DNA from: Cliona cf. orientalis
Taxonomy: Eukaryota; Porifera; Demospongiae; Clionaida; Clionaidae
NCBI GenBank assembly: GCA_963930775.1
Contig: OZ005706.1
Span: 7,494,428-7,558,427 of the forward strand
Direction: 5' to 3'
Length of the DNA: 64,000 nt
Shown: positions 49,220 through 62,654 of the stretch, one piece after another
How positions within the stretch are numbered: position 1 is the stretch's first letter
Layout: the number at the start of each line of letters is the position of its first letter
Notes under the pieces: model-generated
What the model saw: the letters and a program-made list of their open reading frames with translations, nothing else
Database searches by the model: none
Told to the model about the DNA's origin: nothing
Program-made: the position numbers and the translations under genes

Positions 49220-50761
49220 TCAGTATCGTCCAGTCATGACTGGTGATATGTCTACTAGTGGTAACTTCACAGCTATGATCCTGCATCAGTTTGGATCGTC
49301 TTGGAAGCTCAAATTCAATGCCCAGGTACATTAATGATAACAAGGGAATATCTCGTATGCCTTTATACAAGAAATTTATTTGGTTGCATTGATTTTCCGT
49401 GTGTGATTTCAGACTCAGAAGTCTCGGTGGGCTGCATACCAAGGAACGTTGGACTACACTGGTAAAGACTTCACTGCCTCTGCTACTCTGGCTAACCCCA
49501 ATGTTCTCTCCGGCAGTGGAGTACTGGCACTACAGTATCTACAGTCAATGACGGAGAGGTGAGCTGCTCATCACAGCTAATCATTTCTAATGTCTCCAAC
49601 CTTATACTGTAGTACTGTAGATTAGGATATTTTTGCCGATAAAATATTTTGCTCGTAAATTTTTCACATAGTCTAAATTTCGTCGCCAGACTTGAGCAAC
49701 CAAAATAGGCATAGGTCGATGTACATTGCACAAAATATTTCACGTGTTTAATTTTCATCGGAAAAGGTTGTCGATGAAAATTTTTTAACAGCGAAAAATT
49801 AGCGATCTACGGTCATTATAATTATATTAAACTTGTGATAATATAATGCAAAATGAAGCACGTGTACCCATTTAGAACTAGTGAATCTCTCTCCTTCCCT
49901 CTCTCTCTCTCCCTCCCTCCTTCCCTCTCCCTCCCTCTCCCTCCAGGTTAGCTCTTGGATGTGAGTTGGTCTATCAGAGGGCTGGCTCTGAGCTTCAAGA
50001 CGCCTCCCTCTCCGTTGGCGGCTACTACCGTGCTAAGACGTGGGAGGCCACGGCTAGACTGGGCGTCCACTCATGGGCTATCGGCTACCAACAGCAGTTC
50101 AAAGATAACCTCATGCTAATGGCTGATCTAGAGGGAAGCTTAATGCAGGTATGCTGCAGGTTCGAGGAAAATTAATTAAAATTGGACTGCAGTCTACCAT
50201 CACGCTATGATAAGTACTAAGGAAGAGTACATATAGCCTTGACCTTAATTATATAATATTGAGGTGCAATAAAATTCCAGTGACTATGTACAGTAATGAA
50301 ACATGATTGGTGCGGCACCTACTTAAAGAAAAATTGACCATACTGAATCAGATAGTTGTATGTTACAGTAATGTAACCTACATTAGAAATAATGATGGTG
50401 CGGCACTTAAAGAAAAACTGAGCACACTGAATCAGATAATTACATAAAATTGTATCATTGCTGAACATTAGGCACTTTTTAATTTTTTCTTACTAGTTAA
50501 ATTAGAGAGAAAAACTATTTTATGCCATGATCTGATACACCCGCCTCCCCCTCCCCCCTTTAGGGTGACTCTATCGCTGGGATTGGCTATCGCCTTGAGC
50601 TGGACGGTATGACCATGAGAGGCAAGCTAGACACTCACGGTATAGTCAGTGCTGTGCTGGAGAAGAGACTCGACCCCATGCCCGCCACGCTCATGGTTAG
50701 CGGGCAAATGAACCACTGGACTGATGAGAGTAGGTTTGGCATAGCCATCACTGTTGGATAG
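48445..50761 (+). CDS. TOMM40: TOM40, channel of the mitochondrial outer-membrane translocase
   Basis: Seven exons join in frame with GT-AG borders: 48445-48514, 48617-48733, 48871-49037, 49224-49325, 49413-49558, 49947-50148, 50564-50761, giving 333 residues. Family landmarks: NPGTYEEIGRK near residue 55, VFDGAKIIIQKGLSRYFQTTHT, FGATYVGSK, GDMSTSGNFTAMILHQFGSSWK, SATLANPNVLSGSGVLALQYLQS and the C-terminal strand RFGIAITVG. TOM40 is a 19-strand beta-barrel that passes preproteins into mitochondria; the length is in the usual range. The N-terminus is proline/serine-rich, as in animal orthologues. The start ATG is in the only frame continuous with exon 2. Acceptors of exons 3, 4 and 6 sit behind long CT tracts. 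Confidence 0.93.
49158..49218. repeat. Polypyrimidine/CT microsatellite before TOM40 exon 4
   Basis: C-run and (CT)n directly upstream of the CAG acceptor at 49223. Shorter pyrimidine-rich tracts precede exons 3 and 6 and the same exons of the pseudogene copy. Confidence 0.85.
49614..49814. mobile_element. Short MITE in TOM40 intron 5
   Basis: Counterpart of 39405-39582; inverted ends built on TAGATTAGGATATTTTTGCC and AAATTAGCGATCTACGG. Confidence 0.6.
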
Positions 50762-51033
50762 CAGCGGTCGGTGGTGTCTAGCTCAAGCTCTAGGTAGCTA
50801 GTTTAGGTGACTCAATCATTCTGTAATATTATACATAAAAGGAGACTCAGTATTCTTTGTTCTGTGAGCCTATAAAGCGAATTATTGTGAGTTGCAATTA
50901 ACACTGAAATTTTCTGACAGTGCACCAATGCAATATGATAATAATCATTATGTAATATGTATGCATAATGATTACAGATTTGAAAAATTAACACGTACTG
51001 ACATAAAATTGCACACGACATAATACATGATCA

Positions 51034-51427
51034 CATAATGGAGCATTTCTTCCTGTGTCTTCATCTATGCTGGTGTGTACACAAGTGTGGGTAATTGTAG
51101 CTTGAGCCATATCCATTAGCCCACCGATGAGTGACTGTCGAGATCTGCACATCCATATCCGGTACATTCAATGATGTAATGTCGACATCACCGTGCTTTG
51201 CGAGGGCATTCGCCTCTTTCACCATTCACTCGTATTCCAGATCTAGCTGTTTCTGAAGTTCAATGTTCATGTTGCCATACTTTTGAGAAATGGCTTTCTG
51301 GCATTCTTGACTGCAGGCGCAAATCAGAAAAGGTACCCCACTCAAATAGGCATAGGTCGACGTACGTTGCACAAATGAACCACTGGACTGATGAGAGTAG
51401 GTTTGGCATAGCCATCACTGTTGGATA
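51034..51427. pseudogene. Mosaic of LRRC58-like last-exon and TOM40 last-exon fragments
   Basis: 51034-51342 is a diverged copy of the 3' part of the LRRC58-like last exon at 55312-55620 (minus strand), with small insertions and missense changes. It is followed by a piece resembling the MITE interior (AATAGGCATAGGTCGA) and then 51375-51427, a copy of the last TOM40 codons (ATGAACCACTGGACTGATGA to the stop, plus strand). From 51430 to 52213 I see AT-rich sequence with no supported gene. Confidence 0.75.
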
Positions 51428-52213
51428 GCAATTCTAGCTCTATAGCTAGTATATATAGGTGACTCAATCATTCTATATAGGATTGTTGCTCTGTGATTTG
51501 ATGATTCTTGCAACATTATGAATATCACTCCTCGGCACGTACCATGACGCATGCGCAATCGACATCTAGCCACTCCCACGTAGGAGTAGAGCGAAGTTTT
51601 GCTGATTTCGTTCAACGGACCATAAATGGTACGTCGACTTTAAAACCTCGCCTTTCTTCGAACAATTCGATACTGATTTATTTTCAGTAGCAGTAAACGT
51701 CAAATATGGATTTCTATCTTGTGAAACTCTCACGGAATGTAGCTACGTGGCTACAGCACCGCTGAACTGAATCACCCCCCAAAAGTCTTTTTCGCGACGT
51801 TCAAAATGATCGTCTTCTGTTGGTTTGAGATCTCTGGATCGTTTGCTTACATCAGCGATATTAGACCTTGTGGGCTACCTATTCGCTAACTCTTAGCTTC
51901 GTGCAGTGCTGTCACCAGCGTCTTTCAGTTGAAACTTTTGCAATCGTAATACTTGACTATGGAGTATCTAATATTATATAGTATATGGAGTATCTAATAT
52001 ATAGTATATGGAGTATATACACGTAGTCAGGAGTATGTACATGTACATGCATGTATAACGCTGGGCCATTTTCACTTATTTAGATAATTTCCGCTTATTT
52101 GAGCTGAGCGAGGATGTTTTATATGCACGAAGTGTACCGCTAGTTAGTCTAGACCCCTTGTGTCTAGCTAGCTCGATACCCTTCGCCTTGAGAAGTTGTG
52201 TGATTGATCAAGA

Positions 52214-55080
52214 ATGAGTAGCGAAGAGAAAAGGATTTGCGACGGAGTATCGGATAAACTACTGGACTCTAAAGTGAGTGATTTTCACTTAGCTGAGATT
52301 GCGTGCGATTTGGTAGACTGGGAGGAGTTAGCTCCGTACCTTGGGATCACTGAAACTTAAAGTGAGCAAAAAGAAATCAAAGAGGATTATGGAGGCGTCT
52401 ACAACAATCAAAAACGTCAAGCCTTGTGCATGTGGAGATCAAAGAGTGATCGTGAGGGTAAGGCAACCTACAGAAATCTCATTCGTATCTGTTGCAACCA
52501 ACGGTGCATTTCATTAGCTGAAAGAGTTTGTCAGTATGCTGTATCTTCCAGGAAGCGACCTCGCGGCAGTCTAGTGCTTAATGATACCTTCTATCGATAC
52601 CTTTTGGATTGCTACAGTAGTGACCTTTCACATCCACATCCCTTGATCAAGCAGTGGCCAAGTAAAGCGACACACGCTAACATTCCGTGGCCGCATGCCT
52701 TCTTTGATCTCCTTTTGTACGATGCTCCCTTAAATATTCCAATTCAAACCCATAGTATTGATTACTCCTGCTTCAAAGCAGTAACTCTAGATGATGCACT
52801 CAAAAAAAGCGAAGGGTGAATCGAATGATAGTTTATTTTGAAGGCGTTGCCGGATGTGGCAAGTCCACCCTTTCTTGGTATGCTTGTAGAGAATGGGCTG
52901 AGAAACGAATGCTCCAGCAGTTTGAGCTCCTCATTCATATTTCGCTAAGTGATCCTAAAATAAAAAAGGCTACCAATCTGGCAGATATCATCCCGTATCC
53001 TGGCAGCAGCCTTCAACAGACAATAGCTACAGAAATAGTCGATCGACAGGGTGAAGGCATTTGCCTGCTTTTAGATGGTTTGGATGAAGCTCCAACATGT
53101 CTACTTGATTTTTTGCTTGTTGATTTGATCCGTGGTAGTTTGGGATCACCGAGGGTTCCAAATCTTAGCTATATTATGACATCGAGACCAGACTCACGTG
53201 TAACGGAGCGACTGGAGCCAGTTCTTAAATCACGTGTCATCATAAAGGGCTTTAGCATGGAAAATCTGCACAAATTCCTTGATCATAGTCTAGGTAGTGA
53301 TACCACTTTGCGGACAAAGCTGACAGAGAAGTGTGAAATTAACCCAAAAATTGAAGGTCTTTGTAGTCTTCCTATCAATGCAGTTATCATATCTTTTCTA
53401 ACCCACTGCTGCATTGATTCAGAAAGTGAAATGCCGGCTACACAGACTGGCCTTTACAAGCCATTTGTCAGCAACTTCCTTTTACGACATTTGTATATTC
53501 GTCAGACCGGTGAAGCAAAAGTCGAACGACCGCGACCATTGATAGAATGTCTGCTCACTGATATTCCAGTCGAACTTCGCGGTTCATTTTACAAAGCTTG
53601 CTCCTTAGCTTATTCTTCTTCCCTGGAGGGGAAACAGCTATTCACCAAACGAGACCTAGGACAGAACAATATCGATGTTGATAACACGCTAGGTCTACTT
53701 CAGGTCCACCCACGAATTACTATGTATGGAACCGAGCGCTACTACAAATTTTTCCATTTATCTCTCCAAGAATTTCTGGCAGCTGTTCACCTCTCAAAGC
53801 GTGATAATCCCAACAATAGCATCAAAGAGATTCTAAGCAAGATTCCACAAAGCCAAGTGCTTCCATTTTATGCTGGATTAACACAGTTCAAAAACAGGGG
53901 AGCATTAAAAATTCTTTCACAAACACTCGGTCAGGCCGTAGATCATAACACAGTGGCAGAACAACTCTCAAGCTTTAATGATCCTCGAAAAAAATCACTT
54001 GCTTTTATCAACTGCCTGTATGAATGTCAAAAGAAAGAATTTTTAGAACTACCCGAAGCACAATCAGTTGTAAATTCAACTGTTCATAATGCAGTTGCTG
54101 ACTTGAATATAGAAGCAAACAAAAATATCCGCCCCAATGCCATCCCAGTAGGAACACCATTTCATACATTGACTTTGAAGTACTTGCCATTAAGTCCAAT
54201 CGATTGCCTGTCTTTAGGATACTATATTTGTGTTCAATCATGCATACCTATCCAATACAAAAAAATTTTGGCATTTGACTTGAGTAATTGTTCCATTGAT
54301 CACATCGGTCTGCGAGTGCTTTTCACAGAGCTGAAAAGAAATATTCACCAGGAAACTCGTACATGGGTGCAACTAATTTTAGCCTATAATGTACTCCACA
54401 ATGAATCACTTCCCATTCTCAAACAGCTGATTGAAGGTCAATCAAACGTACGAGGTCTAGGATTATGCCATTGCTTTGATCCATCTATAGTTGACCATCG
54501 TTCAGTGCTCAAATGTCTCACTGAGGGCCTTTCTAACAACTCGTCCTGTTACTTTATTGACCTATCTGCGAACTTCTTCCAGACTTGTAATTCCCATAAT
54601 ATCTTCTATTTTGTTTTGATCCTACGAACATGCCCACAACTAAGTTATCTTGATTTGAAATACTTTGACTTGCACAAAAACGCAATGTTTTTATTTGCAT
54701 TTGCAGTTCAGTGTAGCCATCTCGAGTGCCTTGACCTGAGCAACTGTAGTATCACCAATTCGACACTAGCACTTTTAGGAAGAGCAATCAGTAATCATCC
54801 ATATCTCCATATGTTGAATATGTACTACAATCGATTCAATCAAGCTGGTCTATGCAACTTTCTTCGGAATTTTGTAAGTAACAGAGTTTCCCGGTTAACC
54901 TACGTTGGAATATCTGGCCTCGCCACTAACAGGCCAGAACTCCAGCAAATTTTGGAGGAGATTAATAGCATCAGAACTTTATATCGACGTGAACAACTCA
55001 TTCTGAAATCTTTATATGATAGTCCCTGCATGAACAAGGCATTGAGCTCAACTTTAAAATTGATGAGCTTTGACCCGTAA
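52214..55080 (+). pseudogene. Death-NACHT-LRR receptor (NLR) with one stop and one frameshift
   Basis: The first frame (from ATG 52214) encodes a Death-fold domain (LAEIACDLVDWEELAPYLGI, then EIKEDYGGVYNNQKRQALCMW) but has an in-frame TAA at 52358. The same frame runs on to 52819, covering a linker ending VTLDDALKK. The NACHT frame is offset by one base and joins at a run of seven A (52802-52808). NACHT features: Walker A GVAGCGKST, Walker B ICLLLDGLDEAP, sensor YIMTSRPDS, then winged-helix-like KFFHLSLQEFLAA. Leucine-rich repeats follow at about residues 490-740 of that 754-residue frame (LDLSNCSITNSTLALLGRAI). The NACHT-LRR part is open without introns, so the lesions may be recent, strain-specific, or assembly errors. 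NLRs of this architecture are expanded in demosponges. Confidence 0.8.
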
Positions 55081-55311
55081 ACTACAATAATTATTTTTTT
55101 CTCTATTCTTAAGGTGCCACGGCACCAAAAAAGAAGCTACTAATAGTAATATTATTGCCTCGAAATTCCACACCTATAACCTTATCCCAATTTTGTACTC
55201 ATTACGCTTCTCTAGATGTAGAACATTATTAAGAATTGCACATGTACAATATACATGTTTGAAAAATTACATGCATTATTAAAAATTATTTAATAATAAT
55301 ATTATGAATGA

Positions 55312-57466
55312 TTACATAATGGAACATTTCTTCCTGTGTCTTCGTCTATGCTGGTGTGTGTACAAGTGTGGGTAATTATAGCTTGAGCCATATCCATTAG
55401 CCCACCGATGAGTGACCGTCGAGATTTGCACGTCCGGCACATTCAATGATGTAATGTCGACATCACCATGCTTTGCGAGGGCATTTGCCTCTTTCACCAT
55501 TCGCTCATATTCTAGGTCTAGCTGTTTCTGAAGTTCAATATTCATGTCGCCATACTTTTGAGAAATGGCTTTCTGACATTCTTGACTGCAGGCGCAAATC
55601 AGAAAAGGTACCCCACTCAGCTCACAGAACGTCACTAGAAGTACAGCAACTGAGTACTCATACTGTAGCAACATAGTCTTATCATCACCACAGGGATCTG
55701 CACATATTAAAATTAATAATAATAAGGTCAATCTCATCCTCATTAGGCCAGACTGTGCCCACTAGCTGCACATGCAGCTATATATTATTATTATTATAGC
55801 TATTCAGCATGCAACATTAAAAAAATAATTTTTTTTAGGGTGCCGGACTAAAGATTATCATTAATATCTGAGAATGGGCCTTGAGTTAATAATAGCTACC
55901 TATAGCCATGTGAGAAGCTTCTTAGTAATAAAAACATTGCTTGCACGCGCATGCATTAATACTGTAATTTTTACTCACCTTTCTTGAAGACAACAGTGCC
56001 ACAGTTATTGCACACGTCCATCTCCACAGCCAGCTTGTCAAGAATCTTGCACTGCAGAGGCCCCAAGCATGACTGCTTCCAGTAATCAAGTTTGGATGTG
56101 AATACAGATTTTGTGCAAAGTGTCTGAAGACTTTTTGGGTTGAAAACCTTCGCAGCGTTGTTCTTATTACTGGAGGATACATAACTATCCCGTTTGTGCT
56201 CGACGATATAGCGGGGAGCCTGCATGTTGTAGCGCTCTGTCAATGGGTTATCGAGACGTTTCAGTTCCTTCAGTGCTGTCAATTCCAGCACCACTGCGGG
56301 AAGATTTCGGAATTTATTTCCCTGAAGATTTAGCACCTTTAAGTTTTCACAGAACCCCAGCGTGATCGGCAGAGTGTAGAGATCGTTCTTGGCAAGTGAC
56401 AGGACCTCCAGCTTTCTCAGTCGACCAACGGAGGCTGGAAGAGCCTTCAGCTTGGTGCTATCAAGTGACAGCTTCTTCAAATTTTGTAAGTTCCACAACT
56501 GCATGGGTAAAGGAAGACAATGTCTTAATGCTTGAGGTTGTGAGTATCACATTTTTATGCACCTTAAGGCTACGATTATTTGTGGGTACAAATTTTAGTG
56601 GATTTCGGAAATAGCGCATTTAGCGGTACTCATTTTAGCGATTTTTAAAATTATTAATTTTATTCGAAAATTTAATATTGAAAAAATTAATATTCGCGGA
56701 TACAATTTTTAGCGAAAATTATTCAAATCGCTAATTTTGCTAAATTTATTACTCACAGTACGTATTTCCCATACTACATTAAAGGTACGAATATCTTATC
56801 ATGAAGGTGATTTTTTTGATGGTGCTTACTTGTAGGTTAACTTGCAACTCTGGAGGAATGGAATTTCCACTCAAATCAAGCTCAGTGAGTGTGGATAGCT
56901 GCGTTACTCCGTAACAAAATCTGGTGTCTATAGCAAAAGGATAAAATTTCTGAATAATACTTTTAAATAATAATTATGGAAATTTTCTAATTCTAGCAAT
57001 TATCGAACAGTGATTAACTTACATCTATCGTGTTCGTCATCTGAGCTGCGTTTTGTTGGAGGTGTGAGTCTTCTCACTGACAAGCTCTGTAGGGATGATA
57101 GTTTCTCTGGCTGCTTGTCAAGAAAGTCAAATATGTAGCCTTCATAGTCAAACTGTATCGAAAAATAGCAATTTAGATGAGGAATTAATATTAATTTTAA
57201 AGCAATATTGCATACTGGGGTACATGCATTATTATTAAACTTACTGATTGTTGCTGATTTTCAAATGTACTTGTAGGGTCCAAACATGTCTTCAGGCTGG
57301 TGAAATCAATGATTAAGTCTTGCTTCTCTTGCAATGCTCTCTCCAACTCGGCAGCATATTGATCATAAACTGGGTCTAGAGCTGCTACTGCAGTTTCTAA
57401 TTCTTCTTCACTTCTAAGAGGCTCAGAAAACAATGCTGGCAAAGCTTGTAGCACATCGGTGTCCAT
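55312..57466 (-). CDS. LRRC58-like leucine-rich-repeat protein with CaaX end
   Basis: Five exons by splice signals: 57245-57466 (MDTDVLQALPALF), ~57024-57153, ~56833-56928, 55979-56503 and 55312-~55697. The central part holds leucine-rich repeats (LTELDLSGNSIPPEL; LKKLSLDSTKLKALPASVG; LEVLSLAKNDLYTLPITLG; LKVLNLQGNKFRNLPAVV). The C-terminal part has paired cysteines (VCNNCGTVVF ... CELSGVPFLICACSQEC), in the same arrangement as the C-terminus of vertebrate LRRC58. It ends RHRKKC-CSIM, a predicted prenylation (CaaX) signal with basic residues before it. The N-terminal exon is coiled-coil-like. Membrane association is inferred. A fragment of its last exon is duplicated at 51034-51342. Confidence 0.7.
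56560..56770. mobile_element. Possible MITE in an intron of the LRRC58-like gene
   Basis: Inverted blocks around TGTGGGTACAAATTTTAG / CTAAATTTATTACTCACA with ATTTTTAGCG repeats inside. The termini are imperfect, so the assignment is tentative. Confidence 0.4.
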
Positions 57467-58337
57467 GATTCTTTCTTTGTAGCATACGTGAACTCTATGG
57501 AACCATGAGTGTGCAGTGTGCATGCGCGCGCGGGGTTTTTGTAGGGAAGCGGATGTTTATTTTTATTTTTAGAACCAGTGCTAAAAATAGATTGCTCCTC
57601 GTGGGTGTAATTCTAAAAATAGCACGTCAAAATTTACATTCCTATTCTACATTCCGGCTATCCCGAAGCCTCGCTAATGCGCATGCGTGTACTGCAGCCG
57701 TTACGTCATTAACAGAAATTGGTCACATGACACATGTATGTCGTAATGATTTGCAGATTAACGGACTGAAAGGATCGTCCATAGACATCGAACAAGATAA
57801 AGCGCTTAACAATGTCTTAAACAGGCCATTCGGAGCGAGCACGGGACCTGTTGTGAACAGAAAATGGTCAGCCTTGGTAATACAGCGCCCGGCAACCGGA
57901 GCGGGGTGAGTTGTACGCACCTACGAGTGCGAACAAGTAGTGTTTAATGTGTCTGTACTGTGTGTGGATCGTATCGGTGTGCAAGAGTGCGCGCGCCTGT
58001 CTCTCTCGCGCTAGTCCAGTAGATCCAGTCCAGTTAGCTGTGTAGAATAGTCGTATAAGCTACCGAGTGACAGTGATACTATTCGCGAAGCTGGAAGAAC
58101 AATCGTATGTTGATATTGCGGTCAAATCGAACACGAAAACAGTATTGATTTCGATCTTCCATCAGAAGCCGTACACTCGTCGTTTCTCACAGTCTGTGGA
58201 GTAAAAAAGCAAGGTTTTCATCAGAGAAAGGTTGCACCGTGAATTCAAGTATCCGTAGTAGCAATCTCTCCACTGGCTGCGATTTAACATTTCGTAATTA
58301 GGTGCTATAGAGGTGACAAGAGCTGATAATTCCGAAT
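57467..58337. other. Intergenic region between divergent LRRC58-like and TMEM192 genes
   Basis: It contains GCGC-rich patches (CATGCGCGCGCGGG near 57522) on an AT-rich background and several ATG-containing short frames without recognisable similarity. It probably holds both promoters and 5' UTRs. No gene is supported. Confidence 0.4.
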
Positions 58338-60531
58338 ATGGGTTGGAGTGGTGATAATTCCAAACCGGCGTCATCGACTCGCTTCAAGAACTTTAAAATA
58401 TGCAGCCTTCGCTCTGTGCTTGGCCGTTCGTCCGGAGACGGTAGTCGAAAATCCGGAGGTTCCGACGACGACCGCTCGTTCTCTCAAACCCTGTGCCCCC
58501 TGCTCTATAACGTATACAGCAGTAGTGAGGCTGAGGATGCTGTGAGTAGGAAGACGGCCGCAGGTGGTGTCACGGAGAAAATGGCTAATAAAGGAGAAAA
58601 TGGGGAGCCTCCAGAGTACTACCATCAGGTCATATGCATGCCAGCGATGCACGCAACACAAGCGCATGACTGTCTTATGGTGTGTTTTGCCATTGTGTTG
58701 GGTAGATGAATAATATTTCCAATTAAAGAAGGATGTTTTGTTGTTTTATAGCCGTATTTTTTCTTGGATGGGAACTATATAGCTAGTGCTCCGTGTTGTG
58801 ATTAATGGGGGTATCCTCATTGAAATAAGGTGTCCACACTAATTTTAGTAGTTCTACACACTTGTTTTTTGTAGCCGGGAGCATGCGTACTCTCCTGATT
58901 AAGGAGGGGATATCCTCATGTTTTAATGATAGTTTGGTTTTCTTTGATGTACACACACACACACACACACACACACATGCCGGATTAAAATTGAAAATTT
59001 CTATTTTTTTTTTTACGTGTACTCCTGTATCTGTAGATAGATACACTATACATTATACATCATGTATATAGTGGATGTATGTACACTATGGTAGGCGAAT
59101 TCCCTTGATATATCGATACGATAGGCGTGTTATCATAGAGCTTATGTAAACTTTTGATTTTATCGCCTGTGCACTGAGGAAAACTATTCGTGTTGAACCT
59201 GGAGAGTCCCAGTACTGCATGTGAATATTGGTAAAACTATAAGTGCCGCTGCATAAAAAAAACAACTAGAAATCTGTGCAATATTAGTCGGAGATTTTTA
59301 TTTCACAACTTTTGCCAGTGCATTTGATGATTTGTATTTTGACAAGCTGAGCCACTTATACACTTGGGAAGAAGCCATCCCTAGCCAGTGCCTGCTCACT
59401 TGCCTACTTGATAGTTATGTACATACATGTAGGTGAAGCTAACAAGGGCATATATACATGTAGCTAGCCACTTGGACCTGGGTTCCTACCCTTGATGAGT
59501 AAGGCTGCAACAGCAATTTTTTGTTTGGAAGTTCTTGCATATTTAATTTTAGCCTCTCCACGAAGTAGGGGGCCACTTTGGATTTTTGAATTAACGAGGT
59601 TGCTGTTAGGTTGAAATTTTAGATACATACCGTTCTGTTTCCCTCTTCTTTTGTTTACTAGTTTAGTGAGGATTGGCTTTGTTGCGTGGCTTCAGAGGAA
59701 AACCTCGTTGAAGTAGAACACAGAGCAGTGTCGAGGAAAACATGTGATTCTAGGTACTGTCGATAAAGCATAAGCTGTTTATCTTAAGCATAGGAGAAAT
59801 TGTCTATACTACTATTTTAGTCGACAAAAATTCAAAACAGTCAACCGATTGATATTAGATTTTCTCGTATGTACATGTACAAGTGTATATGTATATGTAT
59901 ACTGTCTTTAAAATACTATTATCTGCATTGATGTCGCCTATTCATTTTGAAAGCCTCATATCGTAGCCCTGAATGCCAGCAACACACGCTATCTGTATAG
60001 AGTCTTGCTTGCAAACAACTCGCTCTATAAAACTGTTTCAAATTATGAATGTCTTGTCCATTTGTCCACCGACAACCTTGCACCTCTATACAACCCCACA
60101 TGCAAATTTGAATTACATGTACCTGTGACGATACTTTTGAATTAAAGCTGAACAATTTTGCTTCATTGAAGCTCTGGTGGCCGATTGTTGGCCATTGTGG
60201 ATTGACTAGTTTTGTTGACTCTGTTGTGTGCGTAAATCTCAATAGATTTCTAAAATTTATTGTGAAAAGGCTTTTGTGTTTTGTAAGCCAGCTTGTACAT
60301 GACTGGTACCATTTGTAAAGAAATGGCAGATGTGATTGTAACACCGTGTTTGGCTTGCCTCTGTGTATATTGTCGACGCAGCTGGCTAAGAGTGTGTAGC
60401 TACAGTAAAAGCTCTATTCGTAAGCGATCAAAGAGGACTTAGGGGTCTTGAAAGAAAGCTATAGCTGCTGAATGCATGTTACAAGAAAGTAGTGATTACT
60501 CTCTTTCTTTCTCACCCTCCCTCCCTCTCTT

Positions 60532-60563
<32 letters not shown>

Positions 60564-62620
60564 CTTCTCTCTCTCTCTCTCTCTTTCCCTTCCCCTCCCT
60601 TCCTCCCTTGTAGGCCTACTTCTTTGATGACAATGACTCTGATGACAACAGTGTGTCGGACATCAGTCCTCTGATCCACCGCCCCACTACTCACTCATCT
60701 CCCTCCCAGCACACACACATCATCACTGGCTACCTGTCAGCAGTAGAGGTCATCTTACTGGTGAGTTAATCAACAGTGATTTGTCACAACTTTACAGGGT
60801 CAATATGATACCGTATGTATACCATATAGCCGGAAAATTTGGGGGAGAATTGAATTTGGCGGTTTGGCGGTCTATATTACAACTGCCAAAATTTCCTACT
60901 CGCATATATATTATGTATGGTGATCCCGTACCAAACTGCCAAATTTAAATCCGCCAGTATTCTTGCAATAGCGATTTTGGGCTCAACCGCAAAATTTAAT
61001 TCCCGCCAATATTTCCGGCTATACGGTATATGAAAATTTTCGCTACCTTGGAGAGAGGGAGAGAGAGAACGGATAGCTTGATGCTGTAACTAAACATGGT
61101 CGGCTCGTGCACACGGTAACGTCACAAGTGAGTCGTCAAACCTCGCGGGGAAATATTCCTTATGCGTGCACAAAGGCACAAGCATATAGAGACAACTAGT
61201 GCACAATGGACGATGCTATAGCCATTGTTAGCGAGTCTTACACGTGTTAGTTGTGACAAAGTGTGTGATAACATCTGTACAGGAGGTAGGTTTTCGTACA
61301 TGTACAGGTGGATAGTTGATGCTGGAATTGATGATTTAGAGAGGGGGGGGCACAGGGATTTTCCGACCCCTGAGGTTGATTCCCCTCCATAGAATTTTTG
61401 AAAAGAATAGTAGTCAAGTAATATGTCTGATTCCCCCCTCTCTCTCCCAAAGAGCAAAAAATATTGATCCCTGTTTCCCCCCCCCCCCCCAGTGATTTAA
61501 TTAATGCTTATGATAATGGGAGCTCCCCTTTTCTCCCCTTTTCCAACTGTGAACCTGTGTTATGATTTGTTTTAGCACTTTCGAGAGGTAGCTACGTGTA
61601 CTCCCTTGAATGAATAAACCGGATAGTGAAAGTATCTTTAGTTGTGGTACACTACGCTGTGTAGTGTTTCATCTCTAAGGTTAACAGAACTCGGCCGCTG
61701 TGATGGTGGAACCAAGAGTATCCACATTCTAGTAATACTCTATCTTTGTGTACACTTGTATGCGCATAGCTGTAAGCATTCTCTCCTGTATGGAGAAATA
61801 ACTATAGTGTGTTGGTCACCGGCACCTCTCTTACTCTCTCTCTTTGTCTCTGTCTCTCTCTCTCTTTCTCTCTCTCTCTCTCCCCCCCCTTTTCAGATTA
61901 TTTATGCTGGTAGTCTTATTGGTCTAACAATCAGTCACCATGAAGAAACAGGCAGTGACCGCGTACATGTAAGCTCGGAACCATCTACATGTCCGCCATC
62001 GTCGTCTTTCCAACCAGACGCAATGGTTGCCTACTTCTGTATGATTCATGTACTAGTCTGGGCTATCGTTGGAATCTTGGACAGGTTCGTAATAGTCAGA
62101 GATAACTTTGTAATTTTTAAGTCTCCGAGCACAAAATTTTAATATCCAGTCCTTTTTGGTGTGGGAAGGAGTGGCCCCAAACTTCAATGTGACCACAGAC
62201 CACACCCCAAAAGTATCCTACCTTAATTACTGGGGAAAACACTAATAATTTTATCTCCTCTGGCTATACAATTATTATATTTTTTGTCGAAATTAATGGC
62301 ATTTAGTCAACTTTCTACTTTCTTTGCAGAGTTGTTCAATGGAGACACCGGGTTCTTCGCAGAAAGGGCTACCTCAAATTCTATCGAAAGATGCGGAACG
62401 TTCGTCGCCTTCCGTTTTTCTTTGTCTCTTTGATCAACGCAGTGATCTTGCTGTTCGTCAGCTTGCTCTACATCTTCAAGGTCGAGGAGAACTCGGGCAA
62501 GTTCCCTCTTCATTCCGTCGACTTTCTCTATATCATAGTCGGCCTCGAGCTCATATTGACACTACCGTGCCTCATCTACTATATAGGTGAGTGAGAAAGG
62601 GAGAGAGAGAGGGAGAGGGG

Positions 62621-62654
<34 letters not shown>

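Noticed and set aside
52272-52290. Possible 19-base intron (GTGAGT...TTAG) in the NLR Death domain
   Set aside because: Too short to splice, it encodes expected Death-domain residues (HLAEI), and it would not remove the downstream stop.
59919-60344. 141-codon minus-strand frame in TMEM192 intron 1
   Set aside because: No domain, no splice partners and low-complexity composition; probably chance.
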